A stretch of 64,000 bases of DNA, taken from the NCBI RefSeq assembly GCF_018130245.1, contig NZ_JAFCKP010000014.1, positions 1 through 64,000 of the forward strand, read 5' to 3'. Position numbers and translations under genes: made by a program. This stretch comes from Bradyrhizobium sp. SZCCT0231. GTDB lineage: Bacteria > Pseudomonadota > Alphaproteobacteria > Rhizobiales > Xanthobacteraceae. This document shows positions 46,213 through 57,833 of the stretch, piece after piece; the first letter of the stretch is position 1, and each line of letters opens with the position of its first letter. The notes beneath the pieces are model-generated. The model was not told the origin of the DNA. It was given only the letters and a program-made list of their open reading frames with translations, and made no database searches.

Positions 46213-47091
46213 ATGACCAGCATGATCGGCGTAACCAGCGGCATGGCCCAGACCCCGCAAACCCCGCCCGCCTTGTTCGATCGTGTCTTGCTGCACGCAC
46301 GGCAGCGGCGTGCGCAGGCGCAAGGTGCCGTGAGCTTCCTGCTCGATCGGGTCGCCGAGGACATGTCGGACCGGTTGGCCGCAGTGATGCGCGAGTTTCA
46401 CGCACCGGCTGATCTCTGGACGCCCGGCGAAGGTCTCAAAGTCCTATACGCGCGGCTTCCATCGATCGCGCACATCGCGATTGATGCGGCCGGCGCGGAA
46501 AAACTGCCTTTCGCGCCTGAGAGCCTCGATCTCGTCGTCTCGGCGCTGGCGCTGCAATTCGTCAACGACCTGCCGGGCGTGCTTGCGCAGGTCCGCCGGG
46601 CGCTGAAGCCGGACGGCTTGTTGCTCGCCGCGATGATCGGCGGCGACAGCCTGACCGAGCTGCGCCAGGCCTTTGCCGCGGCGGAAGCCGAATGCGAGGG
46701 CGGTGTGTCGCCGCGCGTGGCGCCGTTCGCTGATCTTCGCGACATCGGCGCGCTGCTGCAGCGGGCCGGCTTTGCGTTGCCGGTGACCGACGTCGACCGT
46801 GTCGTGGTGCGCTATGGCAATGCGTTCGCGCTGATGCAGGATCTCCGCCGCATGGGCGCAGCCAACGTGCTGATCGAGCGGCGGCGCACGCCGAGCCGGC
46901 GCGCGACACTGCTGCGGATGGCCGAAATCTACGCCGAGCGCTTTGCCGATGCCGACGGGCGCATCCGTGCGACGTTCGACATCATCTGGCTCTCCGGCTG
47001 GGCCCCGCATGCGAGCCAGCAGCAGCCGCTGAAGCCGGGATCGGCGAAAGCGAGCCTGGCGGAGGCGGTGAAGAAGGCGGGGAAGGAGTGA
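46213..47091 (+). CDS. Methyltransferase-like protein, NDUFAF5-type, weak SAM motif I
   Basis: 292 residues. The N-terminus (PPALFDRVLLHARQRRAQAQGAVSFLLDRVAEDMSDRL) and later part (LDLVVSALALQFVNDLPGVLAQVRRALKPDGLLLAAMIGGDSLTELR) match the BioC/NDUFAF5-like family, whose mitochondrial member hydroxylates a complex I subunit. The expected glycine-rich motif I is replaced by ADLWTPGEGLKVLYAR, so SAM binding is doubtful. It is divergent from comF; ATG 46213 lacks a strong ribosome site, and ATG 46243 is another candidate. Confidence 0.82.
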   Translation: MTSMIGVTSGMAQTPQTPPALFDRVLLHARQRRAQAQGAVSFLLDRVAEDMSDRLAAVMREFHAPADLWTPGEGLKVLYARLPSIAHIAIDAAGAEKLPFAPESLDLVVSALALQFVNDLPGVLAQVRRALKPDGLLLAAMIGGDSLTELRQAFAAAEAECEGGVSPRVAPFADLRDIGALLQRAGFALPVTDVDRVVVRYGNAFALMQDLRRMGAANVLIERRRTPSRRATLLRMAEIYAERFADADGRIRATFDIIWLSGWAPHASQQQPLKPGSAKASLAEAVKKAGKE

Positions 47092-47093
47092 GT

Positions 47094-47203
47094 CGTGTCC
47101 CGGACGCGCTGCAGCGTTCTTACGCTGCTGCGCAGAGCCGGGACCCAGTCTGCGGTCTCTGGGCCCCGGCTCTGCAGCGCTTCGCGCTGCGTCCGGGGCA
47201 CGG
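47094..47203. repeat. Palindromic intergenic element, family C, copy 2
   Basis: CGTGTCCCGGACGCGCTGCA at the left, CGCTGCGTCCGGGGCACGG at the right, inner AGAGCCGGGACCCAG/CTGGGCCCCGGCTCT. It fills the gap between the convergent methyltransferase and mutT genes. Confidence 0.72.
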
Positions 47204-47209
47204 TGCAAC

Positions 47210-47620
47210 TCACATCAGCAAATCAATCAGATGCGGGATCAGCGGAATGTCCGCAGGCGGCATCGGATAGTCGCGCAGTCTGTTGGCGCGGACCCAGGCG
47301 AGGTTCTGGCCCTCGCGCGGTGTCACCAGGCCTTCCCAGCGCCGGCAGATGTAGAGCGGCATCAGGAGGTGAAAGGTCTCGTAACCGTAGCTGGCGAAGG
47401 TCAACGGCGCCAGGCACGGCTCGGCGACGGCGATGCCGAGCTCCTCATGGAGCTCGCGAATCAGGCTCTGCTCCGGCCGCTCGCCCATTTCGAGCTTGCC
47501 GCCCGGGAATTCCCACAGGCCCGCCAGCGCCTTGCCCTCGGGGCGCTGCGCGATCAGGACGCGCTTGTCGGCGTCGACCAGCGCGCAGGCCACCACCAGT
47601 GTCAGTTTGAGATCGGCCAT
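47210..47620 (-). CDS. mutT: 8-oxo-dGTP diphosphatase (Nudix hydrolase)
   Basis: 136 residues. Nudix box GGKLEMGERPEQSLIRELHEELGI is complete, with EFPGGK before it; length fits MutT. It removes oxidised dGTP from the pool. It starts six bases after the argJ stop, so it ends an operon parvulin-argJ-mutT. Confidence 0.94.
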   Translation of the reverse strand: MADLKLTLVVACALVDADKRVLIAQRPEGKALAGLWEFPGGKLEMGERPEQSLIRELHEELGIAVAEPCLAPLTFASYGYETFHLLMPLYICRRWEGLVTPREGQNLAWVRANRLRDYPMPPADIPLIPHLIDLLM

Positions 47621-47626
47621 GCTGCC

Positions 47627-48868
47627 TTACGACCTGTAATCCCCGTTGATCGCCACATACTCCTTGGTGAGGTCGCAGGTCATGACGCGGTCGCGGCCCT
47701 TGCCGAGGCCGAGCGAGACCAGAATCGCGATCTCCGGGGCCTTCATCGCCTCCGACACCTGCGCCTCGTCGTAGTCGGGATCGCGCGCGCCGCTCTTGGC
47801 GACGCGGATGCCGTTGAAGGAGATCGAGAGCTTGTCGCGGTCGGCCGGCTCGCCGGCCTTGCCGACGGCCATCACGACGCGGCCCCAATTGGCGTCCTCG
47901 CCGGCGATCGCGGTCTTCACCAGCGGCGAGTTGGCGATCGACATCGCGATCTTGCGCGCCGAGGCCTTGGTCTTGGCGCCCTCGACCGTGATCTCGACCA
48001 GCTTGCGCGCGCCTTCGCCGTCGCGGGCCACCTGCTCGGAAAGATTGGCGAGCACTTGATTGAAGGCCTTCACAAAAGCCTTCAGGCGCGGATCGCTGGC
48101 GCGGCTGATCTTCGGCGCGCCGTGCTCGGCGGCGGCGCCGGTGGCGAAGGCCAGCAGCGTGTCCGACGTCGAGGTGTCACCGTCGATCGTCACCGCGTTG
48201 AACGTGTCCTCGACGCCGCTCTTGAGCAGGGCCTGCAGCGCGGCGGGCGCGATCGGCGCGTCGGTGAAGACGAAGGACAGCATCGTCGCCATGTCGGGTG
48301 CGATCATGCCGGCGCCCTTGGCCATGCCGTTGATGGTGACCTTGGCCTTGCCGAGCTTGACGGTGGCGGTCGCCACCTTCGGGAAGGTGTCGGTGGTCAT
48401 GATCGCCTTGGCCGCGGCGAGATAATCGCCGGGCTCGGCGGTCTCGGCGAGGCGGCCGAGCACGCCGTCGAACTTGGTCGCGTCCAGCGGCTCGCCGATC
48501 ACGCCGGTCGAGGCCAGGAAGATCTCGCCCTCGCTGCAGCCGACCGCCTTGGCCGCGATCTTCGCGGTCAGCGCGGTGGAGGCGCGGCCGGTCTTGCCGG
48601 TGAAGGCATTGGCATTGCCGGAATTGACCACGAGCGCGCGCGCCTTGCCGCCCTTCAGCTTGGCGCGGCACCATTCCACTGGCGCCGACGGGCATTTCGA
48701 CTTGGTGAAGACGCCGGCGACGGCGGTGCCCTTGTCCATCACCGCCAGCAGCACGTCGGTGCGGTTCTTGTAGCGGATGCCGGCTTCGGCCGTCGCGAGG
48801 CGGACGCCTGCGATCACAGGCATGTCGGGAACGTGTTTCGGGGCGAGCGGGGAGACGGTTGAGGACAT
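47627..48868 (-). CDS. argJ: Glutamate N-acetyltransferase / amino-acid acetyltransferase
   Basis: 413 residues. ArgJ recycles the acetyl group between N-acetylornithine and glutamate in arginine synthesis. The self-cleavage site is [14 protein letters not shown], where cleavage before T195 frees the nucleophilic Thr of the beta chain. The C-terminus [17 protein letters not shown] is typical. It lies between the parvulin gene and mutT, conserved in alphaproteobacteria. Whether it also has N-acetylglutamate synthase activity cannot be told. Confidence 0.96.
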   Translation of the reverse strand: MSSTVSPLAPKHVPDMPVIAGVRLATAEAGIRYKNRTDVLLAVMDKGTAVAGVFTKSKCPSAPVEWCRAKLKGGKARALVVNSGNANAFTGKTGRASTALTAKIAAKAVGCSEGEIFLASTGVIGEPLDATKFDGVLGRLAETAEPGDYLAAAKAIMTTDTFPKVATATVKLGKAKVTINGMAKGAGMIAPDMATMLSFVFTDAPIAPAALQALLKSGVEDTFNAVTIDGDTSTSDTLLAFATGAAAEHGAPKISRASDPRLKAFVKAFNQVLANLSEQVARDGEGARKLVEITVEGAKTKASARKIAMSIANSPLVKTAIAGEDANWGRVVMAVGKAGEPADRDKLSISFNGIRVAKSGARDPDYDEAQVSEAMKAPEIAILVSLGLGKGRDRVMTCDLTKEYVAINGDYRS

Positions 48869-48901
48869 CGCGGGGCGCCTTGGTGAGGTCTGGATATGCA
48901 G

Positions 48902-48953
48902 ATGGCCGGACCATCAAGTGCAAAGACGTGCTTCGCACTTTAGGCCCGGCCAT
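48902..48953. repeat. Nested hairpin between the parvulin gene and argJ
   Basis: ATGGCCGG (48902-48909) pairs with CCGGCCAT (48946-48953); inside, AAGTGC (48916-48921) pairs with GCACTT (48935-48940). It lies 34 bases upstream of the argJ start on that strand, where it could be an attenuator or an RNA-processing site. No T-run is present on either side. Confidence 0.5.
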
Positions 48954-48998
48954 TGCGACGTTAGATACTATTGGCGTCCGCGAAGTGACAGCGAATTC

Positions 48999-49907
48999 TT
49001 ACTTCTTCGCCGGCGGAGCCATCTTGCTATCGGAGGGTTTGGCGTCCTTGGACGCGTCCGCCGCCGGCTGGTCGAGCCGCTCGACCTTGGCTTCGGTGCG
49101 CAGCTTGGCGACGTACTCGGCCTGGGCCTTGCGGGTCACGTACTGCTCGATCTGGGCCTTGACCTGCTCGAAATCGGGCGCCTTGCGGTTGCGCTTTTCC
49201 TCGACCTTGATGATGTGCCAGCCGAACTGCGACTTCACGGGATCGGAGATCTTGCCCGGCTCGAGCGCAAAGGCGACGGCCGAGAACTCCGGCACCATCT
49301 GGTCCTTGGTGAAGAAGCCGAGGTCGCCGCCATCGGCGGAGCCCGGGTCCTTGGACTTCTTCTTGGCGAGCTCGGCGAAATCGGCGCCCTTGTCGAGCTC
49401 GGCCTTCACCGCCTTGGCCTCGTCCTCGGTCTCGACCAGGATGTGGCGCGCGCGCACCTCCTGCTCGCCGGTGATCTGCTTGGCGGCCTCCTCATAGACC
49501 TTCTTCATGGCGTCCGGCGTGGTGGCGGCCTTGCCCTCGTTGGCGAGCAGGCTGTCCATCAGAAGCCGGTTGCGGGCGAAGGCCAGGCGCTTCTTGAACT
49601 CCTCGCTGTCGGCGATCTTCTTGTCTTCGGCAGCCTTGCTGACGATCTTCATGTCGATCAGGAAGGACAGGACGTTCTCGTCCTTGGTCGCCGGGTCCAT
49701 CTGGGCGAGGCTCGGCCCGAGTTCCTCCTCGGCCATGGTGACGTCGCTCTTCTTGATTTCCGCGCCATTGACCTTCGCAAGCACCGGATCATCGGCGGCC
49801 CGCAGCGGGCCCGCGAACGCCAGGGACAGCGCCAGAGCGAGGCTGCCAGCCAGGGCGGACGCATGGCGCAAGCGCTGGCCGGTGATTACCGGGAACGAGG
49901 TGGTCAT
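48999..49907 (-). CDS. Periplasmic parvulin-type peptidyl-prolyl isomerase
   Basis: 302 residues. Signal peptide (residues 1-38, LAGSLALALSLAFAGPLRA) leads an N-terminal SurA/PrsA-like chaperone part and a parvulin domain (about 150-240: EVRARHILVETEDEAKAV, FAELAKKKSKDPGSADGGDLGFF, FGWHIIKVEEK). It assists folding of exported proteins. It lies opposite secA, which is a common order in relatives. A Lys/Asp-rich C-terminal tail is disordered. Confidence 0.94.
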   Translation of the reverse strand: MTTSFPVITGQRLRHASALAGSLALALSLAFAGPLRAADDPVLAKVNGAEIKKSDVTMAEEELGPSLAQMDPATKDENVLSFLIDMKIVSKAAEDKKIADSEEFKKRLAFARNRLLMDSLLANEGKAATTPDAMKKVYEEAAKQITGEQEVRARHILVETEDEAKAVKAELDKGADFAELAKKKSKDPGSADGGDLGFFTKDQMVPEFSAVAFALEPGKISDPVKSQFGWHIIKVEEKRNRKAPDFEQVKAQIEQYVTRKAQAEYVAKLRTEAKVERLDQPAADASKDAKPSDSKMAPPAKK

Positions 49908-50261
49908 GGAAAATCCTTATGTTGAAGCAGGGGGGCTGCTCGAGCGGGGCGGACACTCGCCCAATTCAGGGGGGCTTGGCAACGCGAAAAGTCTGTCAAA
50001 ATGATGAATTAGCCGCAATGCGCCCGCCGTTGACAAGGCCCTGACCGGGCCATATCTCTGCCCGGTCGCGACCATGGCGATGGCGTTTATTTTGCTGCGT
50101 TTTTGGCCGTTGAACCCAGACTTGCCCAATTCCCACCCATATGGCGGATGACTCCCGCGGTCCGGGCTCTGACGCCGCGAAGCGTCACGGTGAGTTGATA
50201 GGCAGGCGGGTGACAACTTCTTGGCTGCAACGCGGTTAAATCGCGAACACAGGAACTAAGC
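49908..50261. other. 354-base parvulin-secA divergent region
   Basis: No gene seen. A sigma-70-like promoter for secA (50030-50058) is listed separately; the hairpin GACGCCGCGAAGCGTC near 50170 may belong to the secA leader. The promoter for the parvulin gene is not assigned. Confidence 0.65.
50030..50058 (+). promoter_or_regulatory. Sigma-70-like promoter for secA
   Basis: TTGACA (50030-50035), 17 bases, TATCTC (50053-50058). A start near 50065 gives a leader of about 200 bases before ATG 50262. The -35 box is a perfect consensus; the -10 box is weak but typical of high-GC alphaproteobacteria. Confidence 0.55.
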
Positions 50262-53102
<2,841 letters not shown>

Positions 53103-53150
53103 CGGCTAGCTACGCGGGCGTGAGGCGCTACGTCGTTGCCTCATTCTCCA

Positions 53151-53257
53151 CTGTCGTCGCCCGGTTTAACCGGGCGACCCAGTACGCCGCGGCCTCTGGG
53201 CTCAATCACATCAATCTCTGGAATACTGGATCGCCCGATTGAATCGGGCGATGACAG
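53151..53257. repeat. Palindromic intergenic element, family B, copy 2
   Basis: GTCGCCCGGTTTAACCGGGC at the left, GATCGCCCGATTGAATCGGG at the right, with CCAGTACGCCGCGGCCTCTG and GAATACTGGA between. Pairing CCAGTA/TACTGG is shared with copies at 26766-26870 and 61613-61750. Confidence 0.72.
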
Positions 53258-53278
53258 TTGAGCATGTTGCCTGAATCC

Positions 53279-53363
53279 GTAGCCCGGATGGAGCGAAGCG
53301 CAATCCGGGATCTGTCGTCATGCGCAAAAGACCCGGATTACGCTTGCGCTCCATCCGGGCTAC
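53279..53363. repeat. Long inverted repeat GTAGCCCGGATGGAGCG...
   Basis: GTAGCCCGGATGGAGCGAAG at the left and GCGCTCCATCCGGGCTAC at the right, with AATCCGGG/CCCGGATT inside. It forms a near-perfect 30-base stem between the secA and marR 3' ends and could terminate both transcripts. This type is widespread in bradyrhizobia as I remember. Confidence 0.75.
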
Positions 53364-53396
53364 GGCTGTGCGGCGCGACGTGCTACTGCGCGCCCC

Positions 53397-53864
53397 TCAA
53401 TTCGAACTGTCGATCAGGCTCTCCAGCAGCCGCTTGAGCTCGCTCGTCGACTTGTCGCCGTAGCTCTCCAGGATGTGCTCCTCCTGGTCGACCGCGAGCG
53501 AGTTGAGCTTCTTGCAAAGCACCTTGCCGCGGTCGGAGATGAACATCAAAACCTTGCGGCGGTCACCCGGGTCCTGCACGCGATAGACCAGCGTGTCGGA
53601 GACCATGCGGTCGATCATCTTGGTCAGCGTCGGATGGTTGAGCAGCACGGCGTCCGCAAGCTCGCCCATCGAATGGCCCTCGTCATCCGACAGCACTTTC
53701 AGGATGCGCCATTGCTCGACCGGAACGCCCTCCTTGCTCAACCGCAGTTCGAGCTGCCGGTTGATCTCCCGGTTGGCTTGCGCGAGCAGATAGGCGAGAT
53801 GTTCTGTGATCGGGGAGTTTTCTTTCGACGGTTTTGCCACGGCTAAGACTTCGTCTTGACCCAA
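53397..53864 (-). CDS. MarR family transcriptional regulator
   Basis: 155 residues. Winged-helix MarR fold: LAYLLAQANREINRQLELRLSKEGVPVEQWRILKVL, recognition helix LADAVLLNHPTLTKMIDRM, wing VYRVQDPGDRRKVLMFISDRG. Divergent from the amide-utilisation operon, 155 bases before its first gene, so it is the likely regulator of that operon and of itself. The ligand is unknown, perhaps an aromatic or amide compound. Confidence 0.93.
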   Translation of the reverse strand: MGQDEVLAVAKPSKENSPITEHLAYLLAQANREINRQLELRLSKEGVPVEQWRILKVLSDDEGHSMGELADAVLLNHPTLTKMIDRMVSDTLVYRVQDPGDRRKVLMFISDRGKVLCKKLNSLAVDQEEHILESYGDKSTSELKRLLESLIDSSN

Positions 53865-53913
53865 TTGAGTGAATGTCTTGCAATCAATGCTGCATCTATA
53901 TGCACTTCAATTC

Positions 53914-53925
53914 TTGAATATTCAA
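53914..53925. promoter_or_regulatory. Likely MarR operator TTGAATATTCAA
   Basis: A perfect 12-base palindrome in an AT-rich stretch (53880-53940) between the divergent marR and binding-protein genes. MarR proteins bind such 10-14 base AT-rich palindromes. Further AT-rich TTGCAA/TTTTCAA half-sites flank it. Confidence 0.6.
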
Positions 53926-54019
53926 TATTTTCAAAATAGGATCATTGCCCAACAAAAGGGCGGAAGCCGCGGCCGCCTGCTCAATGTGCTTTCAGGTCTG
54001 GTCCCAGACAGGAGTTGGC

Positions 54020-55204
54020 GTGCGCGCGACGGTAAACTTCCCGGCTCACGGCGGCCCGGCGTTGCCGCCGTCCTTGCTGTTCAGGAATCTGTCGTCGTCG
54101 GCGGCTGACTTCGACTTGTCTCCGGTCGATGCGCATTTCATGAAGCGGCGCGGCGCGCGCAACAAGCTGCGCATCGGCAATTTTCTCACCTTCACCGGTT
54201 CGCCCGGGATCTGGGGCCCGACCTCCACCAACAGCGCGATGCTGGCGGTTGCCGAGATCAACAAGCGCGGCGGCATTCTGGGCCGCGAGCTCGAGCTGTC
54301 GATCTACGATTCCGGCGGGCCGATCGACGAGGTGGTGCGCCGCGCCGAGCAGGCGATCGCCTTCGACGAGGTCGATCTCATCATGGGCTCGCATATCAGC
54401 GCGGTCCGCGTTGCGCTGCGCAAGGTCACCGGCAACCGCATCCCCTATATCTACACCCCGGTCTATGAAGGCGGCGAGCGCACGCCCGGCGTCATGGCGA
54501 TCGGCGAGACGCCGCGCTGGCAGAGCCGGCCGGCGATCCATTGGCTCGCGGAGGTCAAGAAGGCCGCGCGCTGGTACCTGATCGGCAGCGACTATGTCTG
54601 GCCCTGGCAGTCGCATCGATCGGTGAAGCGCTACATCAAGGAGGCGGGCGGCCAGGTCGTTGGCGAGGAGTTCGTACCCGTCGGCGAGGACAATCACGAG
54701 CCGCATCTGGCGCGCATCCGCGCCGCCAAGCCTGACGTGGTGCTGATCTCGCTGATCGGCACAGACAGCATCACCTTCAACCGCGCCTTCGCCGAAGCGG
54801 GCCTTGCCCCCTCGACGCTGCGGCTCGCGGGCGCCATGGACGAGACCGTGCTGCTCGGCATCGGCGCCGACAACACCGAGAACCTGTTCTGCGCCTCCGG
54901 CTATTTCAACGGCATGGCCTCGCGCGCCAATGACGAGTTCCTCGGCGCCTATTATTCCATGTTCGGTGCCAACGCGCCGCCGGTCGGCTCCGTCGGTCAG
55001 TCGAACTATGAGGGGCTGCGCTTCCTGGAATCCGTCGCCAACCGCGCCGGCTCGCTGGCCTTTCGTCCGCTGCTGAAGGCCGCGCGCAACACCGTCTACT
55101 CGGCGGGCCGCGGTCCCGTGACGCTTCGCGACGGCCGCGCCGAGATGCCGATGTACCTCGCTGAAGCCGACGGTCTCGACTTCAGGATCATCAAGACGCT
55201 CTGA
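54020..55204 (+). CDS. AmiC-like type I periplasmic-binding-fold protein without a signal peptide
   Basis: 394 residues from GTG 54020, which has AGGAG five bases upstream; ATG 54140 in frame gives 354. The core is the Leu/amide-binding fold (LRIGNFLTFTGSPGIWGPTSTNSAMLAVAEINKRGGILGR, VDLIMGSHISAVR, WYLIGSDYVWPWQSHRSVKRY). No signal peptide or Tat motif is visible with either start, unlike the exported binding protein at 57834. This matches AmiC, the cytoplasmic amide sensor, and UrtA/FmdD-type binding proteins. A cytosolic ligand sensor for the operon is the best inference. Confidence 0.82.
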   Translation: MRATVNFPAHGGPALPPSLLFRNLSSSAADFDLSPVDAHFMKRRGARNKLRIGNFLTFTGSPGIWGPTSTNSAMLAVAEINKRGGILGRELELSIYDSGGPIDEVVRRAEQAIAFDEVDLIMGSHISAVRVALRKVTGNRIPYIYTPVYEGGERTPGVMAIGETPRWQSRPAIHWLAEVKKAARWYLIGSDYVWPWQSHRSVKRYIKEAGGQVVGEEFVPVGEDNHEPHLARIRAAKPDVVLISLIGTDSITFNRAFAEAGLAPSTLRLAGAMDETVLLGIGADNTENLFCASGYFNGMASRANDEFLGAYYSMFGANAPPVGSVGQSNYEGLRFLESVANRAGSLAFRPLLKAARNTVYSAGRGPVTLRDGRAEMPMYLAEADGLDFRIIKTL

Positions 55205-55369
55205 GAGGCGGCCGCCGATACGCCGCAGCGATCTTGCGAAATAATACTTGAAAAGGAAAATATTTCCGTCTGTAATATCGACGTGAAGCCGGTTGGCCCG
55301 CGCCGTGCAGGCGCGAGCGAGAGGCTTCCGTTCAACGCCAGGGATCAAGAAGCCTTCAAGGAGAGCGCC

Positions 55370-56884
55370 GTGACAGTTGTCCTTCCCACGCCCGCCCAAC
55401 TTCGCAGTGTCGCCGAGCAATGCGGCCTTTCGCTGTCCGATGACGACGTCGCCTCGTTCCGCGGCCTGATGCAGGGCTCGATCGAAGCCTACAATCTCGT
55501 TGCCGCGATGCCGGACGAGGTGCCGGAGGTGAAATATCCGCGCACGCCGGGCTACCGGCCCTCGGCCGAGGAGAACCCGCGCAATGCCTGGTATCGCAAG
55601 TCGACCGTGAAAGGCGCCGCCAGCGGCAAGCTGAAGGGCAAGACCGTTGCGCTCAAGGACAACATCATGCTGGCCGGCGTGCCCATGACCAACGGCTCGT
55701 CGACGCTGGAAGGCTATATGCCCGATTTCGACGCCACCATCGTCACGCGCATGCTGGATGCCGGCGCAGAGATCGCCGGTAAAACCCATTGCGAGCACTT
55801 CTGCCTGTCCGGCGGCAGCCATACCGGTTCCTACGGGCCGGTGCATAATCCGCACAAGATGGGCTACTCGGCCGGCGGCTCGTCGTCGGGCTCGGGCGTC
55901 GTGGTCGCGCTCGGCGAGGTCGACATGGCGATCGGCGGCGACCAGGGCGGTTCGATCCGCATGCCGTCCTCGTTCTGCGGCATCTACGGCATGAAGCCGA
56001 CCTGGGGCCTTGTGCCCTATACCGGCATCATGCCGATCGAGATCTATGTCGACCATACCGGCCCGATGACCGCGACGGTCGCCGACAATGCGCTGCTGCT
56101 CGAAGTGCTCGCCGGCGACGACGGCTACGATCCCAGGATCAAGGCGCCGAAGGTCGAGGAGTACACCAAGGCGCTCGGCCAGGGCGTCAAGGGCATGAAG
56201 ATCGGCATCCTCAAGGAAGGTTTTGAGCAGCCGGTCGCAGAGGCCGCGGTGAATGAAAGCGTGCGGGAGGCCGCGAAGCGCTTCAAGGATCTGGGCGCCA
56301 CCGTAGAGACCGTCTCGATCCCGATGCACCTTCTGGGCGGCGCGATCTGGACCCCGATCGGCACCGAAGGCCTGACCCAGACCATGATGTTCGGCGACGG
56401 CTACGGCCTCAGCCGCGGCGATCTCTATTCGACCTCGCTGATGGATTTTCATCGCGGCTGGCGCCGGCAGGCCGACTCGCTGTCCGAGACCACGAAGCTG
56501 TTCATGATGCTCGGCACCTACATCAATAACAATTTCGGTCCACGCTTCTACGGCAAGGCGCTCAACATCTCGCGCCGGCTCACCGCGGCCTACGACAAGG
56601 CCCTCAAGGACTACGATCTGCTCCTGCTGCCGACGACGCCGATGAAGGCGACCAAGCTGCCGGAGCCCAATGCCAGCCGCGAGGAATACGTCGCGAGGGC
56701 GCTCGAGATGATCTCGAACACTGCGCCGTTCGACATCACCCATCATCCCGCGATGTCGCTGCCCTGCGGCATGGTCGATGGCCTGCCCGTCGGCCTGATG
56801 CTGGTCGGCCGCATGTTCGAGGAATCCACCATCTACCGCGCCGCGCACGCCTTCGAGCAGGTCGGCGACTGGAAGAAGATGTGA
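55370..56884 (+). CDS. Amidase (amidase-signature family)
   Basis: 504 residues. Ser-cisSer-Lys triad: Lys in VALKDNIMLAGVPM, cis-Ser in SAGGSSSGSG, nucleophile in GGDQGGSIRMPSSFCG. Overall it follows the Rhodococcus enantioselective/aliphatic amidase closely (NAWYRKSTV, SGGSHTGSYGPVHNP, NTAPFDITHHPAMSLPCG). It splits an amide to acid and ammonia. GTG 55370 has AAGGAGAG six bases upstream. The transporter genes that follow would import its substrate or the related amide; the exact substrate is unknown. Confidence 0.94.
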   Translation: MTVVLPTPAQLRSVAEQCGLSLSDDDVASFRGLMQGSIEAYNLVAAMPDEVPEVKYPRTPGYRPSAEENPRNAWYRKSTVKGAASGKLKGKTVALKDNIMLAGVPMTNGSSTLEGYMPDFDATIVTRMLDAGAEIAGKTHCEHFCLSGGSHTGSYGPVHNPHKMGYSAGGSSSGSGVVVALGEVDMAIGGDQGGSIRMPSSFCGIYGMKPTWGLVPYTGIMPIEIYVDHTGPMTATVADNALLLEVLAGDDGYDPRIKAPKVEEYTKALGQGVKGMKIGILKEGFEQPVAEAAVNESVREAAKRFKDLGATVETVSIPMHLLGGAIWTPIGTEGLTQTMMFGDGYGLSRGDLYSTSLMDFHRGWRRQADSLSETTKLFMMLGTYINNNFGPRFYGKALNISRRLTAAYDKALKDYDLLLLPTTPMKATKLPEPNASREEYVARALEMISNTAPFDITHHPAMSLPCGMVDGLPVGLMLVGRMFEESTIYRAAHAFEQVGDWKKM

Positions 56885-56971
56885 GCGAGGTGTTGATGCA
56901 GACAGAGCGTCTTCGAGCGAAGTGGATACCGGTTCGCGTCAAGAAAACGCGTCAAAACAAGAATCCAACGC

Positions 56972-57829
56972 ATGGCTAACGCGTTCGTCGCGGCGTTCGA
57001 GATCCTGAGCTTTGGTGCGATCATCGTCTTGATCGTGCTGGGGCTCGGGATCATCGCCAGCATGATGGGCATCTTCAACTTCGCGCAGGGCGAGTTCGTC
57101 CTGCTCGGGGCCTACATCACCTATCTCGCTTATGCCAAGGGCCTGCCGATCTGGGCCGGCATGGTCGCGGCGCCCTTCGTTGTCGGCGCGCTCGGCTTCG
57201 CGCTGGAGGCGCTGATCATCCGCCGCTTCTACGCCGCACCGATCGTCGCCATGCTCGGCACTTATGCGCTCGGCCTGATCATCCGCGAATCCGTGCGCGG
57301 CCTGATCGGCGGCTTCTATCTCACCGTGCCGGAGCCGATCGGCGGCTCGATCGATATCGGCGCGATGCACATTTCGGCCTGGCGCTTCACCATCATCATC
57401 ATCACGCTGCTGGTGATGGGCCTCTGCTATCTGCTGTTGTCGCGCACCAGCTTCGGCCTGCGCGTGCGCGCGACGCTGGAGAACCCGTCGCTGGCGCGTG
57501 CATCCGGCATCTCCACGCCGCTGATCTACGGCGCCACCTTTGCCTTTGGTGCAGCGCTGGCCGGCCTTGCCGGTGCGCTGATCGTGCCGGTGTTCAGCCT
57601 GTTTGCCGATCTCGGCCTGCGCTTCCTGATCCAGGGCTTTGTCGCGGTCATGGTCGGTGGAGTCGGCTCCTTCATCGGCCCGGTCGCAGGCGCCGGGCTC
57701 ATCGGCACGCTCAGCGCCGCGCTGCCCTGGGTGATGGCGCCTGTCGTCGCCGACGTCCTCGTCTTCGTGCTCGCCATTGTCTTCATCAAATTCCGCCCGC
57801 AGGGCCTCATCGCTGGAAAAGGGGTTTAA
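56972..57829 (+). CDS. Branched-chain amino acid/amide ABC transporter permease (LivH/UrtB type)
   Basis: 285 residues with eight or so membrane segments. The N-terminus MANAFVAAFEILSFGAIIVLIVLGLGIIASMMGIFNFAQGEFV and FIGPVAGAGLIGTLSAALPWVMAP match the LivH/UrtB permease family, with AQGEFVLLGAY as the typical start. It is encoded with the binding protein, second permease and two ATPases downstream, and 87 bases after the amidase. Confidence 0.92.
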   Translation: MANAFVAAFEILSFGAIIVLIVLGLGIIASMMGIFNFAQGEFVLLGAYITYLAYAKGLPIWAGMVAAPFVVGALGFALEALIIRRFYAAPIVAMLGTYALGLIIRESVRGLIGGFYLTVPEPIGGSIDIGAMHISAWRFTIIIITLLVMGLCYLLLSRTSFGLRVRATLENPSLARASGISTPLIYGATFAFGAALAGLAGALIVPVFSLFADLGLRFLIQGFVAVMVGGVGSFIGPVAGAGLIGTLSAALPWVMAPVVADVLVFVLAIVFIKFRPQGLIAGKGV

Positions 57830-57833
57830 TCAC

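Noticed and set aside
53103-53396. Coding gene between secA and marR.
   Set aside because: Only two palindromic elements fill the gap; no frame has a start with a ribosome site or a recognisable product.
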